Shown here: positions 19,276 through 28,726 of the stretch, one piece after another
How positions within the stretch are numbered: the stretch's first letter is position 1
Layout: each line of letters starts with the position of its first letter
Assembly: GCA_024704175.1 (NCBI GenBank)
Contig: CP085629.1
Span: forward strand, 5,518,001 to 5,582,000
DNA length: 64,000 nt
Source: Paenibacillus sp. P25
Lineage (GTDB): Bacteria; Bacillota; Bacilli; Paenibacillales; NBRC-103111
Direction of reading: 5' to 3'
Made by a program: the position numbers and the translations under genes
The notes under the pieces: model-generated
What the model saw: the letters and a program-made list of their open reading frames with translations, nothing else
What the model was told of the DNA's origin: nothing
The model's database searches: none

Positions 19276-19575
19276 CTTGTCCGGGTCCAAGGAACCGAAC
19301 GCTACTCTAGACGGCAGGTCCATGTCTTTAAACGTCTCGATCAGAGCCTCTATATCCGGCGTGTATTTCTCGGTAAGCTCCATGCCTTGAATCACCTTCT
19401 CCAGCGTCCGCAGCTCATCGGGCTCCCAGCCGCATAAGGCTTCATAGCTTAAAGGACCTTTTCTCTGAAAAAGGGTGTTTAGTCCATCCTCTACCATGCG
19501 CTGTCCGGAGGCCGTCAGCCGCCCGAGAACGACAACCGCCCGTCCTGCGAGCTCTTCTTCAGATTCATTCGTCAA
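19261..19575 (-). CDS. Hypothetical acidic protein, 104 residues
   Basis: I do not recognise this protein. It is soluble, acidic and probably helical, with no signal peptide, membrane helix or cysteine cluster. It reads from a TTG (GGAGAGGG about 12 bases upstream) through GRAVVVLGRLTASGQRMVEDGL and DELRTLEKVIQGMELTEKY to a lysine-rich end. Its frame is uninterrupted and codon use fits the surroundings, which is the main support for it being real. It stands alone between the siderophore operon and the sensor kinase. Confidence 0.55.
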   Translation of the reverse strand: MTNESEEELAGRAVVVLGRLTASGQRMVEDGLNTLFQRKGPLSYEALCGWEPDELRTLEKVIQGMELTEKYTPDIEALIETFKDMDLPSRVAFGSLDPDKKKEP

Positions 19576-19630
19576 AATCCCGGATCCCTCTCCAAAAGTA
19601 ATTACCTGGTAATTCTACCATTTTCCCAAA

Positions 19631-19680
19631 CAAAAATCGGCCCCCGCCCCGCATCAAGCGAACAGAGACCGATCTTTTTC
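19631..19680 (-). terminator. Weak terminator candidate after the sensor kinase
   Basis: On the minus strand ATCGG ... CCGAT frames a G-rich loop and is followed by TTTTTG. The stem is short, so this is tentative. Confidence 0.3.
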
Positions 19681-19700
19681 TGTTTCCGGTATTACCGGTT

Positions 19701-21036
19701 TCACTTGCGGGCGGACCGGACCGCTTCCTGCACGGCCGGCAAAAAGACCGTGAACCGGTCGCCTCGGCCCGCTTCGCTTTCCGCCCGGATGGTGCCTCCG
19801 TGCGAATCGACAATCCATTTGGCAATCGACAGGCCGAGTCCCGTGCCGCCTTCCTTCCGGGTGCGCGCCTTGTCGACGCGGTAAAACCGCTCGAACACAT
19901 GCGGCGGCTGCTCCGCCGGAATGCCGATGCCGTTGTCGATCACGGCGTAACGAACTCCTTTGTCGGTAACGGCCGTTTCCAGACGCACTTCCCCGCCTTC
20001 CGGCGTGTATTTGATCGCATTATCCAGCAAAATGACAAGCGGCTGATGCACCCGTTCGGCATCCAAAGAAATATTCTGCCCTTCTCCGCTCCCGGCCAGC
20101 TCCAGGGAGATGCTCTTCCGCTCCGCGAGCGGCCGCAGCTTCTCCAGCGCCCCGGCGACCAAGGCCGCAGGGTCCGCCGGCTCTCTGATGATTTCCTCCG
20201 CATCCGAGTCGCTTCGCGCCAGCGTCAGCAGGGACGACGTAAGCCGGATCATCCGCTGCACCTCTTCGCCCATGCCCCCGAGCACCTTACGGTGAAACGG
20301 CGGCGGCGCCTCCTGCTCTTCCGAGAGAATCTCGATCGAGGATTGGAGCACGCTGAGCGGCGTCCGCAGTTCATGCGAGGCATCCGCGGTGAAATCCTGC
20401 TTCGCCGCTTGTAAGCCCGGGCGATCGGCACCATGGCCCGGCCCGCGAGCAGGTAGCCGGTACCGCTCGCTACAAGCAGCAAACAAATGGAAAGCAGCAG
20501 CAGAATGAGGCGCATCTGGTTCAGCGACTTCACATCGCCGGAAATGTTGTGCCCGGCCAGCAGGAGCCCGTTATTGTCCGCCCAAGGATACGCCTTGAGC
20601 AAGTAGGTTTCCCCGTCCCTTTCGGCCAGGGCCCAGTTCTTCTTGGAATTCGTCAACCGGTTCTTGTTGCCGCTGAGCCACTGCGTCCAGAACGACCTCG
20701 TGTCTTCGTCGTAAGAGGAACCGAACACGGGATCCCCGTTCGGATTCAGCAGCATCATCAGCTCGCCCGGTTGAACGGCGTCCAGGTCGAGATGCCCGTC
20801 CATGCCGACCATGCCTTTCCGCTCGGGCGGACCCATGGGCTTCTTCTCCATCGGCTCTTTTTTCGGTGCTCCATGGCTTTCAAGGCGCTTTCGTACATCC
20901 CGTCAACAACGGCGTTCTGGTTGCGGTGCATCGTCTCGTTCAGCACCACATAGAACAGGACCGTCATGAGCAGCAAAATGAGCGCCAGCATCAGGCTGAA
21001 AAATACCGTCAAGCTGCGCCGGGTCTTCTCGAACAT
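19701..21036 (-). CDS. Sensor histidine kinase, frameshifted
   Basis: About 445 codons. Membrane helix 1 (LTVFFSLMLALILLLMTVLFYVV), an extracellular loop of about 120 residues, helix 2 (LILLLLSICLLLVASGTGYLLAG), then the phosphoacceptor H-box ASHELRTPLSVLQSS, N-box LLDNAIKYTPEGG, G1 DNGIGIPAE and G2 GGTGLGLSIAKW. Breaks near 20870 and 20430. It starts four bases after the response regulator stop (AGGAGGAATAG ribosome site). It should phosphorylate the neighbouring OmpR-type regulator. The shared operon with ApbE and the ferric-reductase-like gene suggests sensing of redox, iron or envelope state, but no ligand can be deduced. Confidence 0.85.
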
Positions 21037-21039
21037 GAC

Positions 21040-21716
21040 CTATTCCTCCAAAGACAACCGGTATCCGAGACCCCGCACGCTGTGAATGACCTTATCCGGA
21101 AACGGGTCGTCGATCTTTTTCCGCAGCAGTTTAACCGTCGCGTCCACCGTATTGGGGGTGACTTCGGCGTCAACGCCCCACACCTGATCCATGAGTTGCT
21201 CCCGCGAAATGATCTGCCCCGGATGCTGCAGCAGGAACGCCAAGAGCTGGAATTCCCGCCGCGTTAGCGTAACCGGACTGTCGCGCGGATCACTTCATGG
21301 GTCACCCGATTGAGCGACAGCACGTCCCCAAGACGGCATTCGTCTCCCGTCCATTCGGCGGGGCGGCGGCTGAGCGCATGGATGCGCGCGTCCAGCTCCT
21401 CGAAGGCGAACGGCTTGACGAGGTAATCGTCCGCCCCCGCTCGAAGCCCCGCCACCCGGTCGGAAACCGCATCCTTTGCCGTCAGCATCAGCACCGCCGT
21501 CCGGTCTCCCCGTTCCCGAAGTGCCTGCAGGAGCTCCACGCCGCTTTTATAAGGGACCATCCAATCCAAAATATACAGGTCATAGCCGCCGCGCTTCATG
21601 TATTCCTCAGCGGTTTCCCCGTCCTGTACCCAATCCACGCTGTGAAACTGCTGGCCCAGCTTGTACTGCACCAGCATCCCCAGCCTCTCGTCGTCCTCCA
21701 CGAGCAGAATGTGCAT
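21040..21716 (-). CDS. OmpR/PhoB-family response regulator, frameshifted
   Basis: About 225 codons. Receiver domain with acidic pocket (LLVEDDERLG), phosphoacceptor Asp in YILDWMVP, conserved Thr (LMLTAKDA) and Lys (DDYLVKPF); C-terminal winged helix with REFQLLAFLLQHPGQIISRE and VDATVKLLRKKIDD ending in IHSVRGLGYRL. One break near 21282 separates the two domains. Partner of the kinase at 19701-21036. Confidence 0.87.
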
Positions 21717-22269
21717 GATTCTGTCCTCCCGTCTTCCTCAGCGCCATATAAATCCGCAGAATCGTCAATACCCCTATGATAGCACAGCTGATTCCGTAAA
21801 ATCCCCGAATCCAGGTCAACCCGCTGTCCGTACCCGAGCCGAGCCCGTGAATCATCGAAGCGAGAAAGACGGGGTAAGCCGTCAAATGAATGTATTTCCA
21901 CAGCTTGGCGGGGATCATACTCTTGAAATCCGTCGTCAGGATGATCAGAATCAGTCCGTACATCGCCAGCGTCCCCAGCCCGTTCCAGAAAGCGTCCTTC
22001 GGCGCGCTGAAAGGGATGAGCAGCTGCGTCCAGCTGAAAGGCATGTACGTGTCGATCGTCAGCAGAATGCCGTGCAGCGGCCCCGTCAGCAGTCCGGCGT
22101 TGGTCGACCAGGAATGCCAGCGGTAGAGCCGGGCCTTGTCCGCCCCTCTGAAAACAGGCATGCTGTATGTGATACCGAGCGCAACCCCGGCGAACAGTAA
22201 TCCGTATGCGGCCAGACCGGCGATGCGGATAATCCACCAGGTCGGCAGAGCCAGAAGTAACCCGGTCAT
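21607..22269 (-). CDS. Ferric-reductase-like transmembrane protein
   Basis: As read, 220 residues with six membrane helices (LPTWWIIRIAGLAAYGLLFAG; AGLLTGPLHGILLTIDTYMPF; IHLTAYPVFLASMIHGLGSG). The paired histidines in helices (HSWSTNAGLLTGPLH, YIHLTAYPVFLASMIHG) fit a haem-b-binding ferric reductase/MsrQ-like domain. The frame runs 110 bases into the response regulator gene; the last 35 residues look like shadow sequence, so the natural stop was probably near 21716 and has been lost by an indel. The ATG overlaps the stop of apbE (ATGA) and follows GAAGGAGG. It would move electrons across the membrane. Confidence 0.75.
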   Translation of the reverse strand: MTGLLLALPTWWIIRIAGLAAYGLLFAGVALGITYSMPVFRGADKARLYRWHSWSTNAGLLTGPLHGILLTIDTYMPFSWTQLLIPFSAPKDAFWNGLGTLAMYGLILIILTTDFKSMIPAKLWKYIHLTAYPVFLASMIHGLGSGTDSGLTWIRGFYGISCAIIGVLTILRIYMALRKTGGQNHAHSARGGRREAGDAGAVQAGPAVSQRGLGTGRGNR

Positions 22270-23301
22270 GTGGTTTCCTCCTTCAGTATTTGATTCGCGG
22301 TAAAATGAAACGTTACGTTGCGCACCTCCGGGCAGTCCCACTGCTTCTCCCACTGCTCGCGGGTGCCGAAATAATGCCGTTCCCCGTCATGGGTGACGAT
22401 CAGCGCCTGATGGCCCTTTGCCGTTTCGCCAAGCCAGCGGAGCCCTTGTTCCACGCCTTGAATGCATACCGCTTTGGCGAAAATTTCGCTTTCCGCGGCA
22501 TTCGGCCCGACGACCGTGCACTGCGCCGCATCGCCTGCGGGCCGGCGCCATCGTCCGCGGATCGATCAGGTGATGGTTCACGCCTCCGGCGGCCGCCCAT
22601 CGGCGCCCGAGTATGCTGGAGGTCGCCGCAGCCCCGTTCGTCAGCAGGACGTTCGCCAAGGTCTGTGTCCCCTCCCGGGGGTCCGCGACCTCCACTTTCC
22701 AGGGGCTAACGGGCGTTCCGCCCCAGACCGACAAGTCGCCGCCGGCATTGATCAGCCCCGCGGGAACACGCCGCCCGCCGCGGAACCAGGAGGCCACCCG
22801 GTCCACGGTCCAGCCCTTGACGATGCCGCCCAGATCCACGCGCCCGCCTTCCGGCGACCGTACCGCGCCGAGACGCGGATCCAGCGTCCATGCGTAGCCT
22901 GCCGGTCTCAGCTCCGGCACTGCCTCCGCCGCGGCGAAAGGCCCGGTGGCACGGCCTGTTCCGGGGACCGGGAGCCGCTCGAAGCTGTCCGTGTACCCCG
23001 CCTGCTCCAGCGCCGGCAGAATCAGCGGCTCGAAGAGACCCATGGTCCGGGTACGGTAGCTATCGGCCAGCTGCAGCACTTCCATCATCGTCCGGGAGAC
23101 GAAGCAGGGCCGCCCGCCGGAGCGGTTCAGCCGCGACAGCTCGCTGTCCGGCCGGAAGCGGCTGAAGGTGCTCTCCGCATACGCGAACCAATGCTCCGCC
23201 TCCCCGGCCAACGATTCCGCAGGATTCTGCAGCACCGCCTCCACGTCCGTATTCATGGCCCGGAAGCGCCGGATCGTGTAGCTTGCCACCCCGGGCTTCA
23301 T
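22266..23301 (-). CDS. apbE: ApbE-like FAD:protein FMN transferase, frameshifted
   Basis: About 345 codons. ApbE attaches FMN to threonine/serine of target flavoproteins outside the membrane. Visible blocks: MNTDVEAVLQN, ESTFSRFRPDSELSRLNRSGG, RVDLGGIVKGWTVDRV (conserved DLGGIxKG), LINAGGDLSVWGG and NHHLIDPRT. One break near 22540; the C-terminus (EQGLRWLGETAKGHQALIV) continues in another frame. No lipoprotein signal is seen. ATG at 23301 is chosen because GAGGAG lies six bases upstream. It probably flavinylates a partner that works with the adjacent membrane reductase; no flavinylation motif is seen in the small neighbouring protein. Confidence 0.83.
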
Positions 23302-23543
23302 CACGAGCTCCTCGTGCGGGTGCTCGGTCTCGTCGGCGTTACCGTTTGCGACGAGCCGGGCGAAAGCGAGCCGTCGCCCCCGCTATTGCTGCTGCTAGTG
23401 CCCCCGCCGCCGCTTCCACTATTCTTTGCCGGAACCAAAGGACGGAAAATCGCCCTGGGACGAGGACGAATCGCCGCTCATGCCGCCGGCCTGCCGGCGG
23501 CCGTGGCGGCCTTGCCTTCCGACCGCGCCTTCGGTACCTTGGC

Positions 23544-23765
23544 CTAATTCCTGCCTTTTTGCTGAAACTGATTATATTCCTGCTGCACCTGATCCTGTGA
23601 TGCAGAAGCTGTCGGTTTCCCTTCCGAGCCCGCCGCCAAGGCTTGAAGATGTGCTGCGGCAAAAGCGCCGTCCGATCTGACTTGACTCAGCAGCAGCGCG
23701 GCGGATAATGTGCAGCCTGCGCCGAGACCCCATTTGATCAGCTTGGATTTGATGACTGGTTTCAT
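23544..23765 (-). CDS. Small secreted or membrane-anchored protein, possibly longer
   Basis: 73 residues: a basic start (MKPVIKSKLIKWG), hydrophobic segment (AGCTLSAALLLS) and a polar Gln/Ser-rich tail. It is the first gene of the ApbE/reductase/two-component operon. Past the stop, another frame encodes Gly/Ser-rich sequence (GGMSGDSSSSQGDFPSFGSG, then SGSGGGGTSSSNSGGDGS) that would end at 23301 in a TGATG overlap with apbE. I infer that the true protein may cover 23301-23765 with two frameshifts. No ApbE flavinylation motif was found in it. Function unknown. Confidence 0.55.
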   Translation of the reverse strand: MKPVIKSKLIKWGLGAGCTLSAALLLSQVRSDGAFAAAHLQALAAGSEGKPTASASQDQVQQEYNQFQQKGRN

Positions 23766-23905
23766 GGAAGTAGACTCCTTTCCTTCGGGTCGATGGACTC
23801 ATTATAGACTCTTAATCTGAAACGGGAATGAAAAAGAACATGATTCCCGAAGAAAAGCCCATACTAAGATATGGAATCAAGTCGCATCGATAGGAAGGGG
23901 TTGCC

Positions 23906-24379
23906 ATGGAAGCTTCCGTCATGCTCGGGTTGATCTTTCTCACACTGGCCGTATACTGGCGGCTCCCGCGGCGCCTGCAGGCTGCAGAATGCTTCATCCT
24001 GCTGTTTGCGAGCTCGGTTCTGGTCATCAGCTGGTCCACCGTTATTTCATTGAATTTTCAGTTGCTCATCACCAGTCTACATCCGGGAAGGTTCATCGCT
24101 TTTTTCATTTACCGGTCTTTTCTGATTCCCGTGGTGCTGATGGTGTTTACCGACATCGCCCTGAATGTCTCCGGGTTCCCGGCTAAAATCACCGCCACTG
24201 CAGCGACCGTTCTGGTCTTGACCGGTCTTTACGGACTATCCGTCCTGCTGGGGACGAGCGCTCCTGTTCAGTGGAACGGCTGGCTGGCGGCCTTGACGAA
24301 TCTAGGCTATTTTCTGTTCAGCTGGATGATCGGCCGGATAATAACGAGGCGGGAATCTGCGGAGGGATCGAACCCTTGA
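23906..24379 (+). CDS. Small integral membrane protein, unrecognised
   Basis: 157 residues with four to five hydrophobic segments (VMLGLIFLTLAVYW; CFILLFASSVLVISW; FIAFFIYRSFLIPVVLMVF; ATAATVLVLTGLYGLSVLL; LGYFLFSWMIGRII). ATG follows AGGAAGGGG. No family was recognised. It overlaps the next gene by four bases (TTGA), so the two are likely made together and may form a complex. Confidence 0.65.
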   Translation: MEASVMLGLIFLTLAVYWRLPRRLQAAECFILLFASSVLVISWSTVISLNFQLLITSLHPGRFIAFFIYRSFLIPVVLMVFTDIALNVSGFPAKITATAATVLVLTGLYGLSVLLGTSAPVQWNGWLAALTNLGYFLFSWMIGRIITRRESAEGSNP

Positions 24380-24894
24380 TCGTATATGACACACATTTTA
24401 ACCTGAACGAATGGTTCAACGTGATTCTTTTCACTGCCGGTTACGGGTTCCTGTTCCTCACTCACCGGCGTTTTCCGCCGAAACATACTTTGGTTTATGT
24501 ACTCTACGGGATCGCTGCAGTGACCTTGTTTGACCATACCCTCAGCGTGGCGCCGTTTGATTTCTATGATGTGAATGATACCTCCCGCTTTCAGTGGATG
24601 GACTTCCTGAATTACCTCGGCTTCGGGCCGATCAGCTACTTGTACGTGTTTCTATTCGAGCGTTTCCTGGGGGAAAGCTGCGGCTTGCTTGCCTTCTATA
24701 TTCTGGCTTGGTCGTTAATCGGCGTAGCTATGGAAATCCTCGGGCTCAGCATCGGCCTATACCATCACAAGAACGGCTACACGCCGGCTTATTCCTTTTC
24801 CATCTATCTGGCTACGCAATCGGTGTGCCTGTTGTTGTTCTACTATCTGCAGAACGATCGGAGGAAAACGGACAAAAGCCCGAATGCACTTTAA
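24376..24894 (+). CDS. Integral membrane protein, unrecognised (partner of 23906-24379)
   Basis: 172 residues from a TTG start in a TTGA overlap, with GGAGGG eight bases upstream. About five membrane segments (WFNVILFTAGYGFLFLTHR; LVYVLYGIAAVTLFDH; FGPISYLYVFLFERF; LLAFYILAWSLIGVAMEI; SIYLATQSVCLLLFYYL). The N-terminal motif YDTHFNLNEWF and conserved-looking acidic/His residues are notable, but no family was recognised. The layout of two small membrane proteins in one transcript hints at a sporulation or envelope role; this is only inference. Confidence 0.65.
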   Translation: MIVYDTHFNLNEWFNVILFTAGYGFLFLTHRRFPPKHTLVYVLYGIAAVTLFDHTLSVAPFDFYDVNDTSRFQWMDFLNYLGFGPISYLYVFLFERFLGESCGLLAFYILAWSLIGVAMEILGLSIGLYHHKNGYTPAYSFSIYLATQSVCLLLFYYLQNDRRKTDKSPNAL

Positions 24895-24913
24895 GGCACT
24901 CGGGCTCTTGTCC
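24870..24913. terminator. Bidirectional terminator
   Basis: Long stem GGACAA..AGCCCGA / TCGGGCT..TTGTCC with central AC-rich loop, overlapping the stop of the plus-strand membrane protein and ending ten bases before the stop of the convergent response regulator. Confidence 0.75.
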
Positions 24914-24922
24914 GTTTCTATG

Positions 24923-25653
24923 TTAAGGGCACGATTGCTTGCGGAAATCGAGCGGCGTGCGGCCGGTCCATTTTTTAAAAGAGCCGCTGAAATAAGAAAT
25001 ATCGGCATAACCGAGCCGGTCTGCGATTTCCGAGATGCGCAGCGAGGTCCACGACAGCAGGCGCTTGGCCTCTTCCATGCGCGCTTCCGCTACGTAATCC
25101 GAGAATTTGCGGTTCATCTCCTGCTTGAACAGCTGGCTGAGGTAGCTCGGGTTCAGGTGAACGCGTGCGGCCACCTCCGACAGCGTAATGTCGCCGGGAA
25201 GTGACTCGTGGATAATCCGCAGCACCTGCTGGATCGTGGACAGCTCGTACAAATTCTCTCCCCGGGCGGCGGGCCTGGCTGAGGGGCGGCTGCGCGCGAT
25301 TCCACCCAGCGGTTTAAGCAAACCTGCATTTCTTCCGCCTCGACCGGCTTCAGCAAATAATCCCGGACCCCGCTGCGCAGTGCCTTCTGGACGAGCGGAA
25401 AATCGTCGTGCCCGGACACAATCACCACATCGCACCTTCCCTTCAGCCGCTCGGCCAGCGCCATGCCGTCCATAACCGGCATCTTGATATCCGCGAGCAC
25501 CAGATCGGCGCCGTTCGCTTCCAGCCAGTCCATCGCCTCCAGCCCGTTCGCGCATTCATGCCGCACCTCGAACGGCAGACCGGTCTGCCCGACGACGCGG
25601 CGGAGCGAGGTGCGGACCCAGCGCTCATCATCCACAAGTAAAATGCCGTACAT
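24923..25653 (-). CDS. AraC-type response regulator (YesN-like), frameshifted
   Basis: About 243 codons. Receiver domain with LLVDDERWVR, phosphoacceptor Asp in LVLADIKMPVMDG and DYLLKPVEAEE; C-terminal AraC double helix-turn-helix (ITLSEVAARVHLNPSYLSQLFKQ; RISEIADRLGYADISYFSGSFKK) ending RTPLDFRKQ. It lacks the long central domain of full-size YesN. One break near 25280. ATG at 25653 is preferred (GAGGTGA upstream). The gene follows its kinase and very likely controls the TRAP transporter genes upstream. Confidence 0.83.
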
Positions 25654-25666
25654 GCGGTTCACCTCA

Positions 25667-27507
25667 TTAAGCAGAATAGATTCCTTCGCCGTCCATGGGC
25701 AGCGTGATGACTACTGTCGTCCCTTGTCCTATGACGCTGTCCAGCCGGAGCCCGAAGCGGCTTCCGAACAAGTACCGGATCCGGTGATGCACGTTGACGA
25801 TGCCGATGTGGGAAGCGCCCGGCGGCATCTGCTCCGCCTCCAGCGCCCGGCGAACCTCCGCCAGCCGCTCCGCCTCCATGCCCACGCCGGTATCCGCGAT
25901 CACGATGTGAAAGGCACCGTCCCCGCCGGGCTCGGCCGTGATGCGGATCTCCACCGGCCCGGGGGCCGGCTCCATCCCGTGGATAACGCAGTTCTCCACG
26001 AGCGGCCTGCAGCGAGAACCGGGCGATCTGCTGATGCTGCGCCCATCCGGGCAGCTCGATGCGGTACCGCACCTTTTCCTCGAAGCGAAACTGCTGGATG
26101 CGCAGATACAGCTCGCAGATCGCCGCCTCTTCCCGCAGCGTCACGATATTGGAAGGCGCCTTCAGATTGTAGCGCAGCGACTTCGCAAGCGAAGAGGCCA
26201 TTGCCGAGATGTCCTCCATCTCCCGGTCCAGCGCCATGCCGCGGATCGTCTCCAGCGAGTTGTACAGAAAATGCGGATTGATTTGCGACTGCAGTACCTT
26301 GAGCTCCGTTTCCTTCTGCCGCAGCGACATCTCCGTTTCCTTGATGCGGGAGACGTAAATTTCGTCCAGCAGCACCTGCAGCTGATCCACCATTTTGTTG
26401 AAATCGTGGGTCAGCCGGCCGATTTCATCGAGCGAACCGACGTGGGCCCGGGCGGATAGGTCGCCGTTCTTCACCCTCTTCATAAAATGCTGCAGGTCGC
26501 GGATCGGGCGTACAAGACTCGAAGCGAGGCCCCAGCCTATGATATACGCGGCGAGCAGCGTAATCAGTACGGTCCAGAAGATCGTCCGCCGGATATAATC
26601 GACGCCCTGCAGCACCTCCTTGACCGGCGGCGTAATAAGCAGGTGCCAGCCAAGATAAGGTGACTTGCTGAAGGTATAGAAGGAATCCGGTCGCTCCTCG
26701 GCATAGAACGAGCCGCTGCTCTGATTCAGCATCCATTCCCGCCAGGGGATCGGCGCCTGGGCGCCCAGCATGGCCGGATCCGGATGGTACATATAGTAGC
26801 CTTCCTCGTTCAGGATGGACAGGTAGCCGGTATTGCCGACGGTCACCCGGTCCGAAATCTCCTGCAGTCGCTTGAAATTGACGTCCATGATCAGCATGCC
26901 GACCGGCTCGAGCGTGTTCGGGCTGATGATTCTTTTAACCATCGAGATCACCTGCTCCTGATGATCCGTCCAGCGGATGGAGCGGCTGATGAGGCGGATG
27001 TCGCCGTTCGCGGGAACGGTGCCGTACCAGTATTCCTTGCTCAGCTCGGTGGCCGGGGTGCCGCTCTTCTCCTCCGCCGTATCGATCACGATCACATTCT
27101 CGAGAATCAGCGTGATGCGGGAGATGTCCGACCGCGAGTAAGCCGTATCCTTCATCAGCTGCAGGATCGGCCTCCGGATGCCGCTCTGCGCGACTTCCTC
27201 GGGCGTCTCCATCTTCAGCGACCGCTTCATGTCCGGATGGTTCAGCATTTGAATGGAATCGATTTCAAAACCGCGGATGTAAGACTCAATATGCGATTTG
27301 ACCTGCTCGAGAATCTGCAGATTGCTCTGTGAAGCCTGCCGCTCCAGCACCTGCGACGATTCCCTGTACGAGATGAGTCCGACGGTAACCAGCGGTAAAA
27401 TGACGAGCAGCGCGGAATACAGCAGCAGCTTCACATACAGCGGCCGGTCCCGCAGCAGAACGTACCGCTCCACCCACCGCCGCAGACCGGTTCCATAAGG
27501 ACTTCAA
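25667..27507 (-). CDS. YesM-family sensor histidine kinase, frameshifted
   Basis: About 613 codons. A TTG at 27507 follows AGGAGGAGC. N-terminal membrane helix (VKLLLYSALLVILPLVTVGLI), extracellular dCache-like sensor (about residues 45-290), second helix (IFWTVLITLLAAYIIGWGLA), HAMP (PIRDLQHFMKRVKNGDLSARA), His_kinase block QINPHFLYNSLETIRGMALD with the phosphoacceptor His, and an ATPase domain (VENCVIHGMEP, IADTGVGMEAE, GIVNVHHRIRYLFG). Breaks near 27470 and 26010. The pair with the AraC-type regulator beside a TRAP transporter suggests sensing of the transported acid or sugar acid. Confidence 0.85.
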
Positions 27508-27586
27508 AAGCGCTCCTCCTGCTTCCTTAAGTTGTACCGCTATGTTTCGACGGAGAGACGGCCGAATCCTTCAGGGCGGGAAGCGG

Positions 27587-27611
27587 AAAAAAGACCCGGA
27601 TCCGGGCCTTT
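27587..27611 (-). terminator. Rho-independent terminator after dctP
   Basis: GGCCCGGATCCGGGTC hairpin followed by TTTTTT on the minus strand, eight bases after the dctP stop. The kinase/regulator pair downstream may be read through at lower level or have its own promoter. Confidence 0.85.
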
Positions 27612-27618
27612 TCACCGT

Positions 27619-28668
27619 TTATTTCCTTGCCTTGTCGATCGCATCCAGCACGTCCTTGTAATCCGCACGGTACTTGTCGATGACCGGCTTCACGGCGTCC
27701 TGCCAGGGCTTCAGATCCTTCACCTCGGTAATGGTGACGCCCGCCGCTTTGATCTTGGCTTCGGAAGCCTTCTCGAACTTCGCCCATTCCTCGCGCTCCG
27801 TCTTCACGGATTCGACCGCCGCCTGCTTGATGATTTTGCGGTCCTCCTCGGACAGCTTATCCCAGGTCAGCTTGCTGATCAGGAGCACCTCGGGCACGCG
27901 CTGGTGCTGGTCGAGAATGAGATTTTTGGCCTGCTGGTAGTGGTTGGACGTATCATAGCTCGGATAGTTGTTCTCGGCCGCGTCGATGACACCCGTCTGC
28001 AGAGCGCTGAATACTTCGCCGTAAGCCATCGGCGTCGCATTGGCACCGAGCGCGTTGATCAGGTCGATGTTTACCTTGTTTTGGATGACGCGGATCTTTT
28101 GCCCCTTCAGGTCCTCGATCGATTTAAGCGGCTTGCGCGAATAAAAGCTTCTGGCCCCCGATTCATAATAAGCGAGACCTTTCATCCGCGACGCTTCCAG
28201 GCTGTCGAGCAGCTTCTGGCCGGTTTCGCTCTCGAGGAACTTCCATTCATGCTCCGAGCTGTCGAAAATGTAAGGAAGACTGAACACCTCGTAGTTCTTG
28301 TTGAAGCCTCCGAGCGCGCCCGTGCTGACGCGGGTGAATTCGATCGCGCCGAGCTGAACCTGCTGGATGACCGGGGTTTCCTCGCCGAGCTGGGACGACG
28401 GGAAGACGTCGATCTTGATGCGGCCGTTCGACTGCTTGTTCACGATCTCGGCGAATTTCTTATCCCCGAGCACGGTCGGATAATCCGGCGGATGCGTATC
28501 CGCGAGCCGGAATGTGTATTTCGGCCCCTCCGGCTTCTTCGCCGCTCCGCTGTCCGGCGCGGCGCTCCCGCCCGTCTTGGCCCCTCCGCCGCTGCAGCCC
28601 GCCAGCACCGTGCCGGCCAGCAGGACGAAGCTCAGAATGCCTGTTACGGTTTTTGCGTGTTTTTTCAT
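27619..28668 (-). CDS. dctP: TRAP transporter substrate-binding lipoprotein (DctP family)
   Basis: Intact protein of 349 residues. Lipoprotein signal (ILSFVLLAGTVLAGCSGG, lipidated Cys in LAGC), then a DctP fold: FRLADTHPPDYPTVLGDKKFAE, GRIKIDVFPSSQLGEE, QLGAIEFTRVSTG, and RVIQNKVNIDLINALGANATPMAYGEVFSALQTGVIDAAENN. The Arg in RVIQ and the TPM.GEV block are the ligand site of this family, which binds carboxylic or uronic acids. Start at 28668 is chosen because GGGGAG lies upstream. Works with the membrane subunits at 28727-30519. Confidence 0.9.
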   Translation of the reverse strand: MKKHAKTVTGILSFVLLAGTVLAGCSGGGAKTGGSAAPDSGAAKKPEGPKYTFRLADTHPPDYPTVLGDKKFAEIVNKQSNGRIKIDVFPSSQLGEETPVIQQVQLGAIEFTRVSTGALGGFNKNYEVFSLPYIFDSSEHEWKFLESETGQKLLDSLEASRMKGLAYYESGARSFYSRKPLKSIEDLKGQKIRVIQNKVNIDLINALGANATPMAYGEVFSALQTGVIDAAENNYPSYDTSNHYQQAKNLILDQHQRVPEVLLISKLTWDKLSEEDRKIIKQAAVESVKTEREEWAKFEKASEAKIKAAGVTITEVKDLKPWQDAVKPVIDKYRADYKDVLDAIDKARK

Positions 28669-28726
28669 GTTCAACCGCTCCCCTTTTTCATTCAATTATC
28701 GTGATCTCCGGCCGCCGGTCAAGGCT

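Noticed and set aside
23339..23662. Arg-rich continuation of the small secreted protein in another frame
   Set aside because: Looks like an out-of-frame reading of Gly/Ser-rich coding DNA; the alternative frame ends in a neat overlap with apbE.
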